This document shows, piece after piece, positions 1-5,223 of a DNA stretch of 7,931 nt. Source of the DNA: an uncultured Gemmatimonadales bacterium (GTDB lineage: Bacteria; Gemmatimonadota; Gemmatimonadetes; Longimicrobiales; Gaopeijiaceae); contig CALJLC010000284.1 in NCBI GenBank assembly GCA_937982605.1, positions 1 through 7,931 on the forward strand. Direction: 5' to 3'. Every line of letters starts with the position of its first letter. Position 1 is the first letter of the stretch. Made by a program: the position numbers and the translations under genes. The notes under the pieces were generated by a model. It did no database searches and was not told the DNA's origin. It saw only the letters and a list, made by a program, of their open reading frames with translations.

Positions 1-260
1 CCGCCACCCTACACCGTCCGACCGCGGCTTCCTGCACAGCACCCCCCCCCAGGGGCGCCACGGGTCGAAGGCAGTACTAGGACGCACGGCGGAGAAAAAC
101 CGTGCAAGCGGGGGAGGCGGGACGCTGCGCTGCGGGGGTCCCGCGGGGTCGATCGGGCGCGGCCGGGCGCCTGAGCCGCCCGCCGAGGTGACCGAGCGAT
201 TCAGGCTCGGGACGAGCGCGGCCGCCTCGTCCGGCCTCACCTGCGATCCGAGCATCCGGC
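1..260. other. Left-edge region without a supported gene
   Basis: No reading frame here has both a ribosome binding site and a recognisable protein. The stretch contains a run of nine C (42-50). It also has a 6-bp inverted repeat, GCACGG at 84-89 and CCGTGC at 100-105, whose loop holds an A-run. Two more stem-loops lie near its right end at 192-232. The segment is downstream of the minus-strand gene ending at 261, so it is probably intergenic or the 3' side of that gene. Confidence 0.5.
192..232 (-). terminator. Tandem stem-loops after the 578-261 gene
   Basis: On the minus strand, 28 bases past the stop at 261, there is a 7-bp stem (226-232 with 210-216, GGACGAG/CTCGTCC). Its loop contains a NotI-type GCGGCCGC palindrome. 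A second stem follows, CCGAGC at 192-197 and GCTCGG at 205-210, with a 7-base loop. The two stems share base 210, so they are alternatives or stacked. No T-run follows. Position and pairing suggest a GC-rich terminator, but short hairpins are expected by chance at this base composition. Confidence 0.3.
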
Positions 261-578
261 TCACCCGACGCTCTCTTCCTGCTGCGTGTCGTCGAGATCG
301 GCGGCCGCGGCCAGGGAAGCCGAGGGGTCCTCGGCGATCACCTCGGAGCTCCGCTGCTGCACGGCGGCGGCCAGCTCGTCGGGATCCGAGGCCAGCTTCG
401 CGAATCGCCGGAACGCCTCGGACTGCGCGGCGAACGCCGCCTCGACGGCCTCCTGGCACGCCGGATCGGAGTCGAGGTAGGCCAGGAAGTCGTCCGAGGC
501 GTCGCCGGTGCGGATGAACTGGACGAACGCCGCCCTCCACTCCGGTGCGATCTGGTCGGTCAACTCTTCGAGACGCAT
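261..578 (-). CDS. Small acidic protein of unknown function
   Basis: I do not recognise this 105-residue protein. The ATG at 578 is chosen because GGAGGAG lies 3-9 bases upstream of it. An in-frame start at 626 would add 16 basic residues with no comparable site. The product has no signal peptide or membrane segment, so it is predicted cytoplasmic. Residues 1-65 look helical (MRLEELTDQIAPEW, then an FIRTGDASDDFLAYLDSDP segment and an amphipathic AAFAAQSEAFRRFAKLA helix). Residues 66-105 are rich in Ala, Asp, Glu and Gln and are probably disordered. There is one cysteine, Cys41. The gene lies 120 bases after the PadR-like gene on the same strand. A link to that regulator is possible but unsupported. 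Confidence 0.7.
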   Translation of the reverse strand: MRLEELTDQIAPEWRAAFVQFIRTGDASDDFLAYLDSDPACQEAVEAAFAAQSEAFRRFAKLASDPDELAAAVQQRSSEVIAEDPSASLAAAADLDDTQQEESVG

Positions 579-698
579 GCTCTCCTCCGCGCTGCGGGAG
601 GTGGCGGGCGGTCGTCGCCGGGCCACTCCGACGGTCCCTGTCCAGAGCCCTCTACCGTTCCGACGTACGAGCGGTGTGTCACCCTACGGGGCCGGTCG

Positions 699-1028
699 CT
701 ACCCCTCGTCCCCGAGGACCAGGGCGTCGAGCCTCGCGCGAATCTCCCACGTCGCGGCCTCGACCGCGGCCGCGCCCTCGGGCTCGACCGTCACGAGCCG
801 GATCGGATCGCCAAGTGACTCGTCCGCGGACTCCACGACGCGGGTCGACACGAAGCCCCTCTCCTCGAGCACTTCGATTGTGCCGATGACGTCGGCGGTC
901 TCGACCCGACGCCCGTGCCTCTGGCCGATGTCCTCGACGATCGTTCGAGCATGCGCGCCGTCCGGGCCCAGCCGGGCGGCGGACATCATCACGAGGAGCT
1001 CGATCTCGGGGGGAAGGCTGGTGGTCAT
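699..1028 (-). CDS. PadR-like winged-helix transcriptional regulator
   Basis: This 109-residue protein matches the size and layout of minimal PadR regulators. Residues 5-35 form the first helices (PEIELLVMMSAARLGPDGAH). Residues 42-62 give the recognition helix and wing start (VETADVIGTIEVLEERGFVS). A wing at 63-82 ends in VTVEPEG, close to the family's usual RxTxEG segment. PadR proteins act as dimeric repressors in the cytoplasm. The ATG at 1028 is preferred because a GGAG lies 10-13 bases upstream and the PadR fold begins just after it; an earlier start at 1106 adds only basic, Pro-rich residues. The family's C-terminal dimerisation helix is reduced to a single helix (87-105). PadR genes in such genomes often sit beside ABC permease genes, but none is present here. 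A TACAAT -10-like hexamer and a nested inverted repeat lie immediately upstream. Confidence 0.75.
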   Translation of the reverse strand: MTTSLPPEIELLVMMSAARLGPDGAHARTIVEDIGQRHGRRVETADVIGTIEVLEERGFVSTRVVESADESLGDPIRLVTVEPEGAAAVEAATWEIRARLDALVLGDEG

Positions 1029-1057
1029 CGCGGAGGACTCCGGATCGGGTGGGGCCG

Positions 1058-1112
1058 GGTGGGATTGTACGAAGCCGGAGCGCCGCGCGCGGCGTCGCCC
1101 GGCCATCCCACC
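1058..1112 (-). promoter_or_regulatory. Nested inverted repeat and putative promoter of the PadR-like gene
   Basis: An outer perfect 8-bp inverted repeat (GGTGGGAT 1058-1065, ATCCCACC 1105-1112) encloses a 5-bp pair (GCCGG 1074-1078, CCGGC 1099-1103). At the centre is a 14-bp perfect palindrome, CGCCGCGCGCGGCG, at 1081-1094. On the minus strand TACAAT (1069-1064) matches the -10 consensus at five of six positions, which is striking in this GC-rich sequence. It would start transcription near 1057, about 29 bases before the ATG at 1028. No good -35 is seen: the palindrome occupies that area. The structure could be a PadR-family autoregulatory operator, or a terminator for the repeat-protein gene ending at 1176. 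Confidence 0.4.
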
Positions 1113-1175
1113 ACGCGCCCGGCGCGGCGAGCCGACTCGCGGCCTCCCGATCGGACCGAGGGAGCGCTCGTGTGG

Positions 1176-2636
1176 CTACGGCGCTCCCCGCAGGCGCCCG
1201 ATCCCGTAGTCGCGGCCCCGCTCGTGCGAGCTCTCGGCCAGGAGGCGAAGCGCTCGCTCGCGTAGCGACCGCTCGTCCTCGCTCTCGGCGACGGCGATCA
1301 GCTTGTCGACGGCGTCCTCGTCGTCGCGCTCGCCGAGCACCCGCAGCAGGCGCTCGCGCAACGGGCGCCGGTCGATCTCGTCGTAGAGCGCGGCGAGCTC
1401 GAGCGTCGACGTGCCCCGCGACTCGCCGAGAAGGCGGATCGCCCGCTCCCTGACGTCGCTCGGCTCCTCCGGGTCCGTCGCGATTCCGGCAAGCCACGCC
1501 CGCGCGGCCGTCGCGTCGCCCTCGGCGACGATCCGGACGATTCGCTCCTTGAGGTCGCGGTGGTCGACCGCGGAATAGACCTCCATCATCGCCTCGTCGG
1601 ATCCGCGCTCGCCCAGGACTCGGATGGCGCGCTCCCTCAGGGCGCCACGCTCCGAGCGATCCATCACGATCTCGAGCAGCCACTCGTCGGCGGCGGCGCT
1701 GCGGTCCTCTCCGACCACGCGGACGACGCGGTCCCGCAGATCGACGTCGCTCAACTCCGGGTAGAGGTCGCGCAGGAACGCGGTCGTCTCGAAGTCGCCA
1801 CCGAGGACGCGGATCGCACGCTCCCGGATCTCCTTCGACTCACGCTCGTCCCGCGCGATGTCCTGCAGCCAACCGACGTTGGCCGCTGCGCGGCTCTCGG
1901 CCACGACGCGGATCGTCCGCTCGCGGAGGTCGCGGCGGTCCAGCTCGTCGTACAGGGCGCGCAGCTCGGCGTCGCCTCCCGGGGCTTCCCCGAGAACGCG
2001 GGTCGCGCGCTCGCGCAGATTCGATCGCTCACTCCCATCACCGGCGATGCGGGTCAGCAGCTCGGTCACACCATCCACGCCCTCCTCCTCGGCGGGCTCG
2101 AGCACGGACCGCAGGGCGCGCTCGCGCACCATGTCGCGCTGATCCCGGTCTCCGGCGATGGCAAGGATGCGCCGGGCGACGCGGACGCCATCGGCCAGGA
2201 CGGCGACCCTCATCACGCGCTGCACTCCGTCCTCGTCCGGCTCGTCGATCCGGTCGAGGAGGAAGTCCACGGCCTCCTGTCCGTCCACGTCGCCCAGCTG
2301 GGTGCCGCGACGGTTGCGCGCGTCCGGTCCCACGAAGACGTCGACCGTGCGGACGCGCCCGCTCCGCACGTCGAGCTCGACCCGGAGCGGGCCCTCCACG
2401 CAGTCCAGCTCGAGGCGCCGCTCCGACCACGATCCCCAGAACGAGGTAGCGCCGTCCGCCGTGCGATGGGCCATGAACGTTCGCCCGTCCCCGCAGACGC
2501 CCGGCCTGGACGGGACGGTCATCGTCACGACGCCGTTCTCCACGTCCCCGATCCGGCTCTCCAGCGTCTGGGCCTGGATCGGCTGAGCGCACACCACGAG
2601 AGCCAGAGCCCCACCCCCGAACGACCGTATCGACAT
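1176..2636 (-). CDS. Exported HEAT-like protein with ten RER repeat motifs
   Basis: This 486-residue protein starts with a signal peptide (MSIRSFGGGALALVVCAQPIQA, likely cut before Gln23). A beta-rich domain follows at about 24-115, with Cys48 (in RPGVCGDG) and Cys79 able to form a disulfide. The rest is helical repeats marked by ten copies of [LIV]R[ED]R..R..[GA]E-like motifs. They begin at residues 170, 207, 237, 270, 300, 333, 362, 395, 426 and 458. Spacing is near 30-33 residues, as in HEAT repeats, and alternates 30/33 through the middle. HEAT repeats usually form curved scaffolds for protein binding, so an exported adaptor is likely; no catalytic motif is seen. The ATG at 2636 has an AGGGGGGA site upstream. 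An ATG at 2702 is also open and has AGGGG nearby, but it would put 22 charged residues ahead of the signal peptide. Confidence 0.8.
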   Translation of the reverse strand: MSIRSFGGGALALVVCAQPIQAQTLESRIGDVENGVVTMTVPSRPGVCGDGRTFMAHRTADGATSFWGSWSERRLELDCVEGPLRVELDVRSGRVRTVDVFVGPDARNRRGTQLGDVDGQEAVDFLLDRIDEPDEDGVQRVMRVAVLADGVRVARRILAIAGDRDQRDMVRERALRSVLEPAEEEGVDGVTELLTRIAGDGSERSNLRERATRVLGEAPGGDAELRALYDELDRRDLRERTIRVVAESRAAANVGWLQDIARDERESKEIRERAIRVLGGDFETTAFLRDLYPELSDVDLRDRVVRVVGEDRSAAADEWLLEIVMDRSERGALRERAIRVLGERGSDEAMMEVYSAVDHRDLKERIVRIVAEGDATAARAWLAGIATDPEEPSDVRERAIRLLGESRGTSTLELAALYDEIDRRPLRERLLRVLGERDDEDAVDKLIAVAESEDERSLRERALRLLAESSHERGRDYGIGRLRGAP

Positions 2637-2788
2637 CACCGTCCCCCCCTGTTGGCAATCCCTGCCTCCCTTTGACAGGCGCGGCGCCGGACCGGTTGTC
2701 ATCGGCTACCCCTGGGCAGACTCCTTGCCGTCCGCCGCTCGCCGCAGTGATCGGCGCGGGGATGGCTCGGGAGACGAGCGCGCCGGTG

Positions 2789-2821
2789 CCTTGTCTCAAC
2801 GCGTTCTCGGCCGAGGCAAGG
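2789..2821. repeat. Cluster of abutting palindromes between the repeat-protein and XRE genes
   Basis: The 8-bp palindrome AACGCGTT (2798-2805) directly abuts the 10-bp palindrome CTCGGCCGAG (2806-2815). A 5-bp inverted repeat, CCTTG 2789-2793 and CAAGG 2817-2821, encloses both. A 10-bp direct repeat, GCCGGTGCCT, occurs at 2782-2791 and 2831-2840. The cluster lies 40 bases past the XRE stop and 150 bases before the repeat-protein start, so it could be a terminator or an operator. On the minus strand TTGAGA (2799-2794) resembles a -35 element, but no -10 element follows it at the right distance. Confidence 0.35.
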
Positions 2822-2860
2822 CGGGACGGGGCCGGTGCCTCCCGCGGCCCGCAGTCGAGC

Positions 2861-3211
2861 TCAGCGCGACCCACCGCGCCGGGTCGGTGGGGGGCGGGTG
2901 GCGCTCCGCCTCGTCGTCGGCCCCGTGGCCCCCGCGTCGCGCGCTGCCACCGCGTCGTGCAGCTCGCGGATCAGTCCACGCCCGCGTCGCCCGCCGGGCT
3001 GCCCCGGCGAGGGCAGTAGATCTTCGATGGCGCAGTCGAGCGAGCCCGCCACGCGGAGGATGACCTCGACGCTGGACTTCGGGCGGCCCTTGTGCGTCAG
3101 GAGGGGGCTTCGGGGCACCTGTGCGGCGCGGGCGAGCCACGCCCACGTCCGATCGCCGAGTCGGCGCTCGATCTGGGTGAGGATGAACTCGTGAAGCTGG
3201 CGACCCTGCAA
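2861..3211 (-). CDS. XRE/Cro-type HTH regulator (TTG start)
   Basis: This 116-residue cytoplasmic regulator starts at TTG 3211. The start is supported by AGAGGAGGGAG at 3224-3214, which puts GGAGGG four bases before it. The frame stays open far upstream but there runs antisense to the propeller gene. Residues 20-66 fit a Cro/C1-type HTH: DRTWAWLARAAQVPRSPLLTH, then KGRPKSSVEVILRVAGSLDCAIEDLLP written here in two parts, KGRPKSSVEVILRVAGSLDC (41-60) and AIEDLLP (61-67). This gives the usual LAxxAxV turn and the closing AxxLxxxxxDLLP helix. The recognition helix (33-40) has Pro33, which is unusual. The tail from 69 is basic and Pro-rich with no ligand domain. The gene is divergent from the exported propeller operon, so it may regulate that operon or itself through the inverted repeats at 3392-3420. 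Confidence 0.75.
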   Translation of the reverse strand: MQGRQLHEFILTQIERRLGDRTWAWLARAAQVPRSPLLTHKGRPKSSVEVILRVAGSLDCAIEDLLPSPGQPGGRRGRGLIRELHDAVAARDAGATGPTTRRSATRPPPTRRGGSR

Positions 3212-3213
3212 GG

Positions 3214-3224
3214 CTCCCTCCTCT
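3214..3224 (-). promoter_or_regulatory. Strong ribosome binding site that sets the TTG start
   Basis: Read on the minus strand this is AGAGGAGGGAG, followed by CC and then TTG at 3211. It is the best Shine-Dalgarno match of any minus-strand gene in the window. It is the main reason for placing the XRE start at a TTG, since no ATG or GTG with a comparable site is in frame nearby. Confidence 0.7.
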
Positions 3225-3391
3225 GATCGTCCGCTGCGCCCGAGGCGACCCGGGCACGGCGCCGCGCTCGGGCGGGGGCACGGGCGTGATGCACCTCTTG
3301 GGACGCGTGGCGGGCTCGGACCGTGCAAGAAGGCGTCGGCGCACGGGATGCGGCGCGAACCGTGGTGATCCGCCTCCCACGGCGGGCTAGG

Positions 3392-3420
3392 GGTCCGTCG
3401 GACCTGTCGGGTGTTCGACA
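3392..3420. repeat. Two abutting inverted repeats upstream of the propeller operon
   Basis: GGTCC-gtc-GGACC (3392-3404) is directly followed by TGTCG-ggtgtt-CGACA (3405-3420). Both have perfect 5-bp arms. They lie just upstream of the putative -35 at 3426 and in the region shared with the divergent XRE gene. This is where a dimeric HTH regulator would bind to control the operon. That use is inferred from position only. Confidence 0.4.
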
Positions 3421-3425
3421 CGGGA

Positions 3426-3455
3426 TTGCAGGCGCGGTCACGACGCTCGTAGGCT
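3426..3455 (+). promoter_or_regulatory. Putative sigma-70-type promoter of the propeller operon
   Basis: TTGCAG (3426-3431) and TAGGCT (3450-3455) are separated by 18 bases. Each keeps the most conserved positions of the -35 (TTG) and -10 (TA...T) elements. Transcription would start near 3462 and give a leader of about 26 bases before the ATG at 3488, which includes the AAGGAGGAG ribosome binding site. The spacing is plausible, but the match is only partial. Confidence 0.4.
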
Positions 3456-3487
3456 GCGCTGCATCCGAGCCGAAGGAGGAGCAGGCG

Positions 3488-4669
3488 ATGCGCGACCCCG
3501 GCGAGCACGTCCCGGCACGACTCCGCACGAACCGTGCAGTGCGCGGTGCGGTTGCCGTGACCATCCTGGCCCTCGTCGCGTCGGTCCTGCCCCCCGGCCT
3601 CGACGCTCAAGCCGTTCGGATCACGGACTGCGTCGAGTGCGACCTCACGGCGACGCTGGTGGTTCAGCTCGGCACCGAAGACGGCGCGGCGGCGCTGGCC
3701 GAGCCGGCGCGCGTCGCTCGGCGGTTGAACGGACAGTGGGTCGTGACGGACTACCAGGAGTCGGCTCGTCTTCGCGTCTTCACTCCGGAGGGGAAGCTCG
3801 CCCGCGCCGTCGGCCGCCGCGGGGAAGGGCCCGGTGAGTACGACGTCGCGGTGTGGGTGAGCGTCACCGCCGGCGACTCGCTCAGGGTGGCCGACCTCGG
3901 CCTCGGACGGATCACCGTCCTGCATCCCGAGCACCTGATCCCGGTGCGGACCCAGCGGATCGGTGGGCCCTTTCGCGAGATCGCCTTTCTGGACGATCCG
4001 CTCGGCCGCTACGTGGTCGCCGCGCCGGTCATGAGTCGATCGGGCATCGGACTGCCGCTGCACCTCATGGACGAGGACGGGACGGTGCTTCGGTCGTTCG
4101 GCGCGGTCTCGCCGATTCTGGACTTCCGCGACAACTCCAAGTCGTGGCGCAACATCACGGTCACGCCCGATGGCGAGGTCTGGAGCAGCGGGCTGACGTC
4201 CTACGTGCTGGAGCGCTGGAGCCCAGAGACCGGCGATCGCCTGGAGGTCCTGGAGCGGGGCGCCGACTGGTTCCCCCCTCACGAGCGGTACGGTGGGGGG
4301 ACCCTCGACCCGAGCCAGGAACCGAACCCGGGGCTGATCGAGATCCACGCCGATCGTGCGGGTCGCCTGTGGACCGCGAGTCACGTCGCCGCCGACGACT
4401 GGCAGGCGGCCTTCGAGGACGGCAGCGACCCGTACGGTAACCCCGCGCGACGGGTGTACGACATCAGCCGGTACTACGACACGATCGTCGAGGTCATCTC
4501 CCCCGTCGACGCCCGAGTGGTCGGCCGCGCCAGGCTGGAAGGCAACGTGCTCAGCTTCCCCGGAGACGGCCTCGTGGCGACACGAGCCCTGGAGCCCCCG
4601 GGCTATCCGGTCGTCCGGGTCTGGAGAATCGAACTGGCCCCCCAGAACCCATCACAAGGAGGGAGCTAA
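3488..4669 (+). CDS. Exported 6-bladed beta-propeller protein
   Basis: This 393-residue protein has a basic N-region (1-19), a hydrophobic stretch (20-36) and a likely cleavage after GLDA40. Mature residues begin QAVRITDCVECD, with Cys48-x2-Cys51. The propeller covers about 53-387. The signature GRRGEGPGEY (109-118), then DSLRVADLGLGRITVLHPE (130-148), is the classic first-blade pattern of the 6-bladed family (NHL-like). Later blade strands include GRYVVAAPV (173-181), ITVTPDGEVWSSG (223-235) and IEIHADRAGRLWTAS (284-298). Such propellers act outside the cytoplasm in binding; no catalytic residues are evident. ATG 3488 is chosen for its AAGGAGGAG. A GTG at 3539 would shorten the N-region but lacks a site. 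The stop TAA at 4667-4669 directly abuts the ATG of the next gene, so the two are very likely co-expressed. Confidence 0.85.
   Translation: MRDPGEHVPARLRTNRAVRGAVAVTILALVASVLPPGLDAQAVRITDCVECDLTATLVVQLGTEDGAAALAEPARVARRLNGQWVVTDYQESARLRVFTPEGKLARAVGRRGEGPGEYDVAVWVSVTAGDSLRVADLGLGRITVLHPEHLIPVRTQRIGGPFREIAFLDDPLGRYVVAAPVMSRSGIGLPLHLMDEDGTVLRSFGAVSPILDFRDNSKSWRNITVTPDGEVWSSGLTSYVLERWSPETGDRLEVLERGADWFPPHERYGGGTLDPSQEPNPGLIEIHADRAGRLWTASHVAADDWQAAFEDGSDPYGNPARRVYDISRYYDTIVEVISPVDARVVGRARLEGNVLSFPGDGLVATRALEPPGYPVVRVWRIELAPQNPSQGGS
4657..4663 (+). promoter_or_regulatory. Ribosome binding site inside the end of the propeller gene
   Basis: AGGAGGG lies in the last codons of the propeller gene, six bases before the next ATG at 4670. 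Ribosomes ending on the propeller would pass directly over it, so translational coupling and matched amounts of the two proteins are expected. Confidence 0.65.
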
Positions 4670-5149
4670 ATGAAGACCCTGCTGCGTACCGGCGCCCTGG
4701 CGCTGGTCGGTCGCGCGGCGATGGTGTCGCCCGTGTCGGTGCTCGGCGCCGAGGAGGCCGGGCCCGATCCGGTCCCGTGGTGCAACGACTGCATCCAGTG
4801 CAGTGAGGACTACTTCAAGGCGGGATACTATCCCGAGGGCCTTCCCATCCTCGGGATCTTCCAGCAGACCTGCGGGCCGGGCCAGTGCTCCGGCGCGAAG
4901 GAATGCACCGCCGAGCAGGAGGAAGACGCGGAGGCGCTGGCGCTCATCACCGACCTCCTCGAGGAAGGCGACGTGCACGGTGTCCTGGCGTTGGTCGCCG
5001 CCAGCCCCGACCGGGCGGAGATCATCCCGGAGCGCAATCTCCTGCTGGTCCGAGGGGGGTGCACCGGAGACGCCGTGATCGCGCTCCGAGCGCTGGATCC
5101 GGCTCAGACCGTCGCGCTCAGCGAATGGGTCGCGGACTACCAGCAGTAG
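4670..5149 (+). CDS. Small exported cysteine-rich protein, partner of the propeller
   Basis: I do not recognise the family of this 159-residue protein. A signal peptide covers 1-27 with likely cleavage after VLGA27. It is odd in having Arg14 within the hydrophobic core (ALALVGRAAMV). The mature part begins EEAGPDPVPW and has seven cysteines. Cys38, 41 and 44 form CNDCIQC, then come Cys68, 73, 79 and 131. The middle CGPGQCSGAKEC (68-79) is compact. Residues 81-117 are helical and acidic, and the end (ALDPAQTVALSEWVADYQQ) is also helical. An odd count of cysteines leaves one free, or points to metal binding or an inter-protein bond. The gene starts where the propeller gene stops, and the AGGAGGG site lies inside that gene. 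The most likely role is a secreted partner or ligand of the propeller. No enzymatic motif is seen. Confidence 0.75.
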   Translation: MKTLLRTGALALVGRAAMVSPVSVLGAEEAGPDPVPWCNDCIQCSEDYFKAGYYPEGLPILGIFQQTCGPGQCSGAKECTAEQEEDAEALALITDLLEEGDVHGVLALVAASPDRAEIIPERNLLLVRGGCTGDAVIALRALDPAQTVALSEWVADYQQ

Positions 5150-5170
5150 CCGTCGCCGCCTGACCGGGCC

Positions 5171-5203
5171 TAGGGTCGGGTCCACCACGTGGGCCCGGCC
5201 CTG
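5171..5203 (+). terminator. Strong plus-strand hairpin ending the propeller operon
   Basis: Bases 5171-5185 pair with 5189-5203 around a 3-base CAC loop, giving a 15-bp stem with twelve Watson-Crick and three G.U pairs (5171/5203, 5176/5198, 5181/5193). All three are U on the left and G on the right in plus-strand RNA. On the minus strand they would become A-C mismatches, so the hairpin is tuned to the plus strand. It begins 22 bases past the stop at 5149. No T-run follows, so it may act as a terminator without a U-tract or as a 3' stabilising stem. Confidence 0.65.
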
Positions 5204-5223
5204 TCCCCTGCTCCGGTGTTCGC

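Noticed and set aside
42..50. Run of nine C as a possible slippery or phase-variable tract
   Set aside because: No gene or promoter can be placed on it.
1176..2200. Regular DNA periodicity that might suggest a repeat array or CRISPR
   Set aside because: The repeats are diverged, coding and explained by the HEAT-like protein; units are about 90-100 bases and not identical.
1560..2675. A 371-residue open frame on the plus strand, antisense to the repeat protein
   Set aside because: It mirrors the repeat gene codon by codon and has no ribosome binding site or recognisable domain. GC-rich repeated codons leave antisense frames without stops.
2672..2677. Perfect TTGACA on the plus strand
   Set aside because: No -10 element lies 16-18 bases downstream, and no plus-strand gene begins before 3488.
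2038..2874. A 278-residue minus-strand frame overlapping the repeat-protein start
   Set aside because: It is Arg/Gly/Pro-rich without domain patterns and overlaps the better supported gene with a signal peptide.
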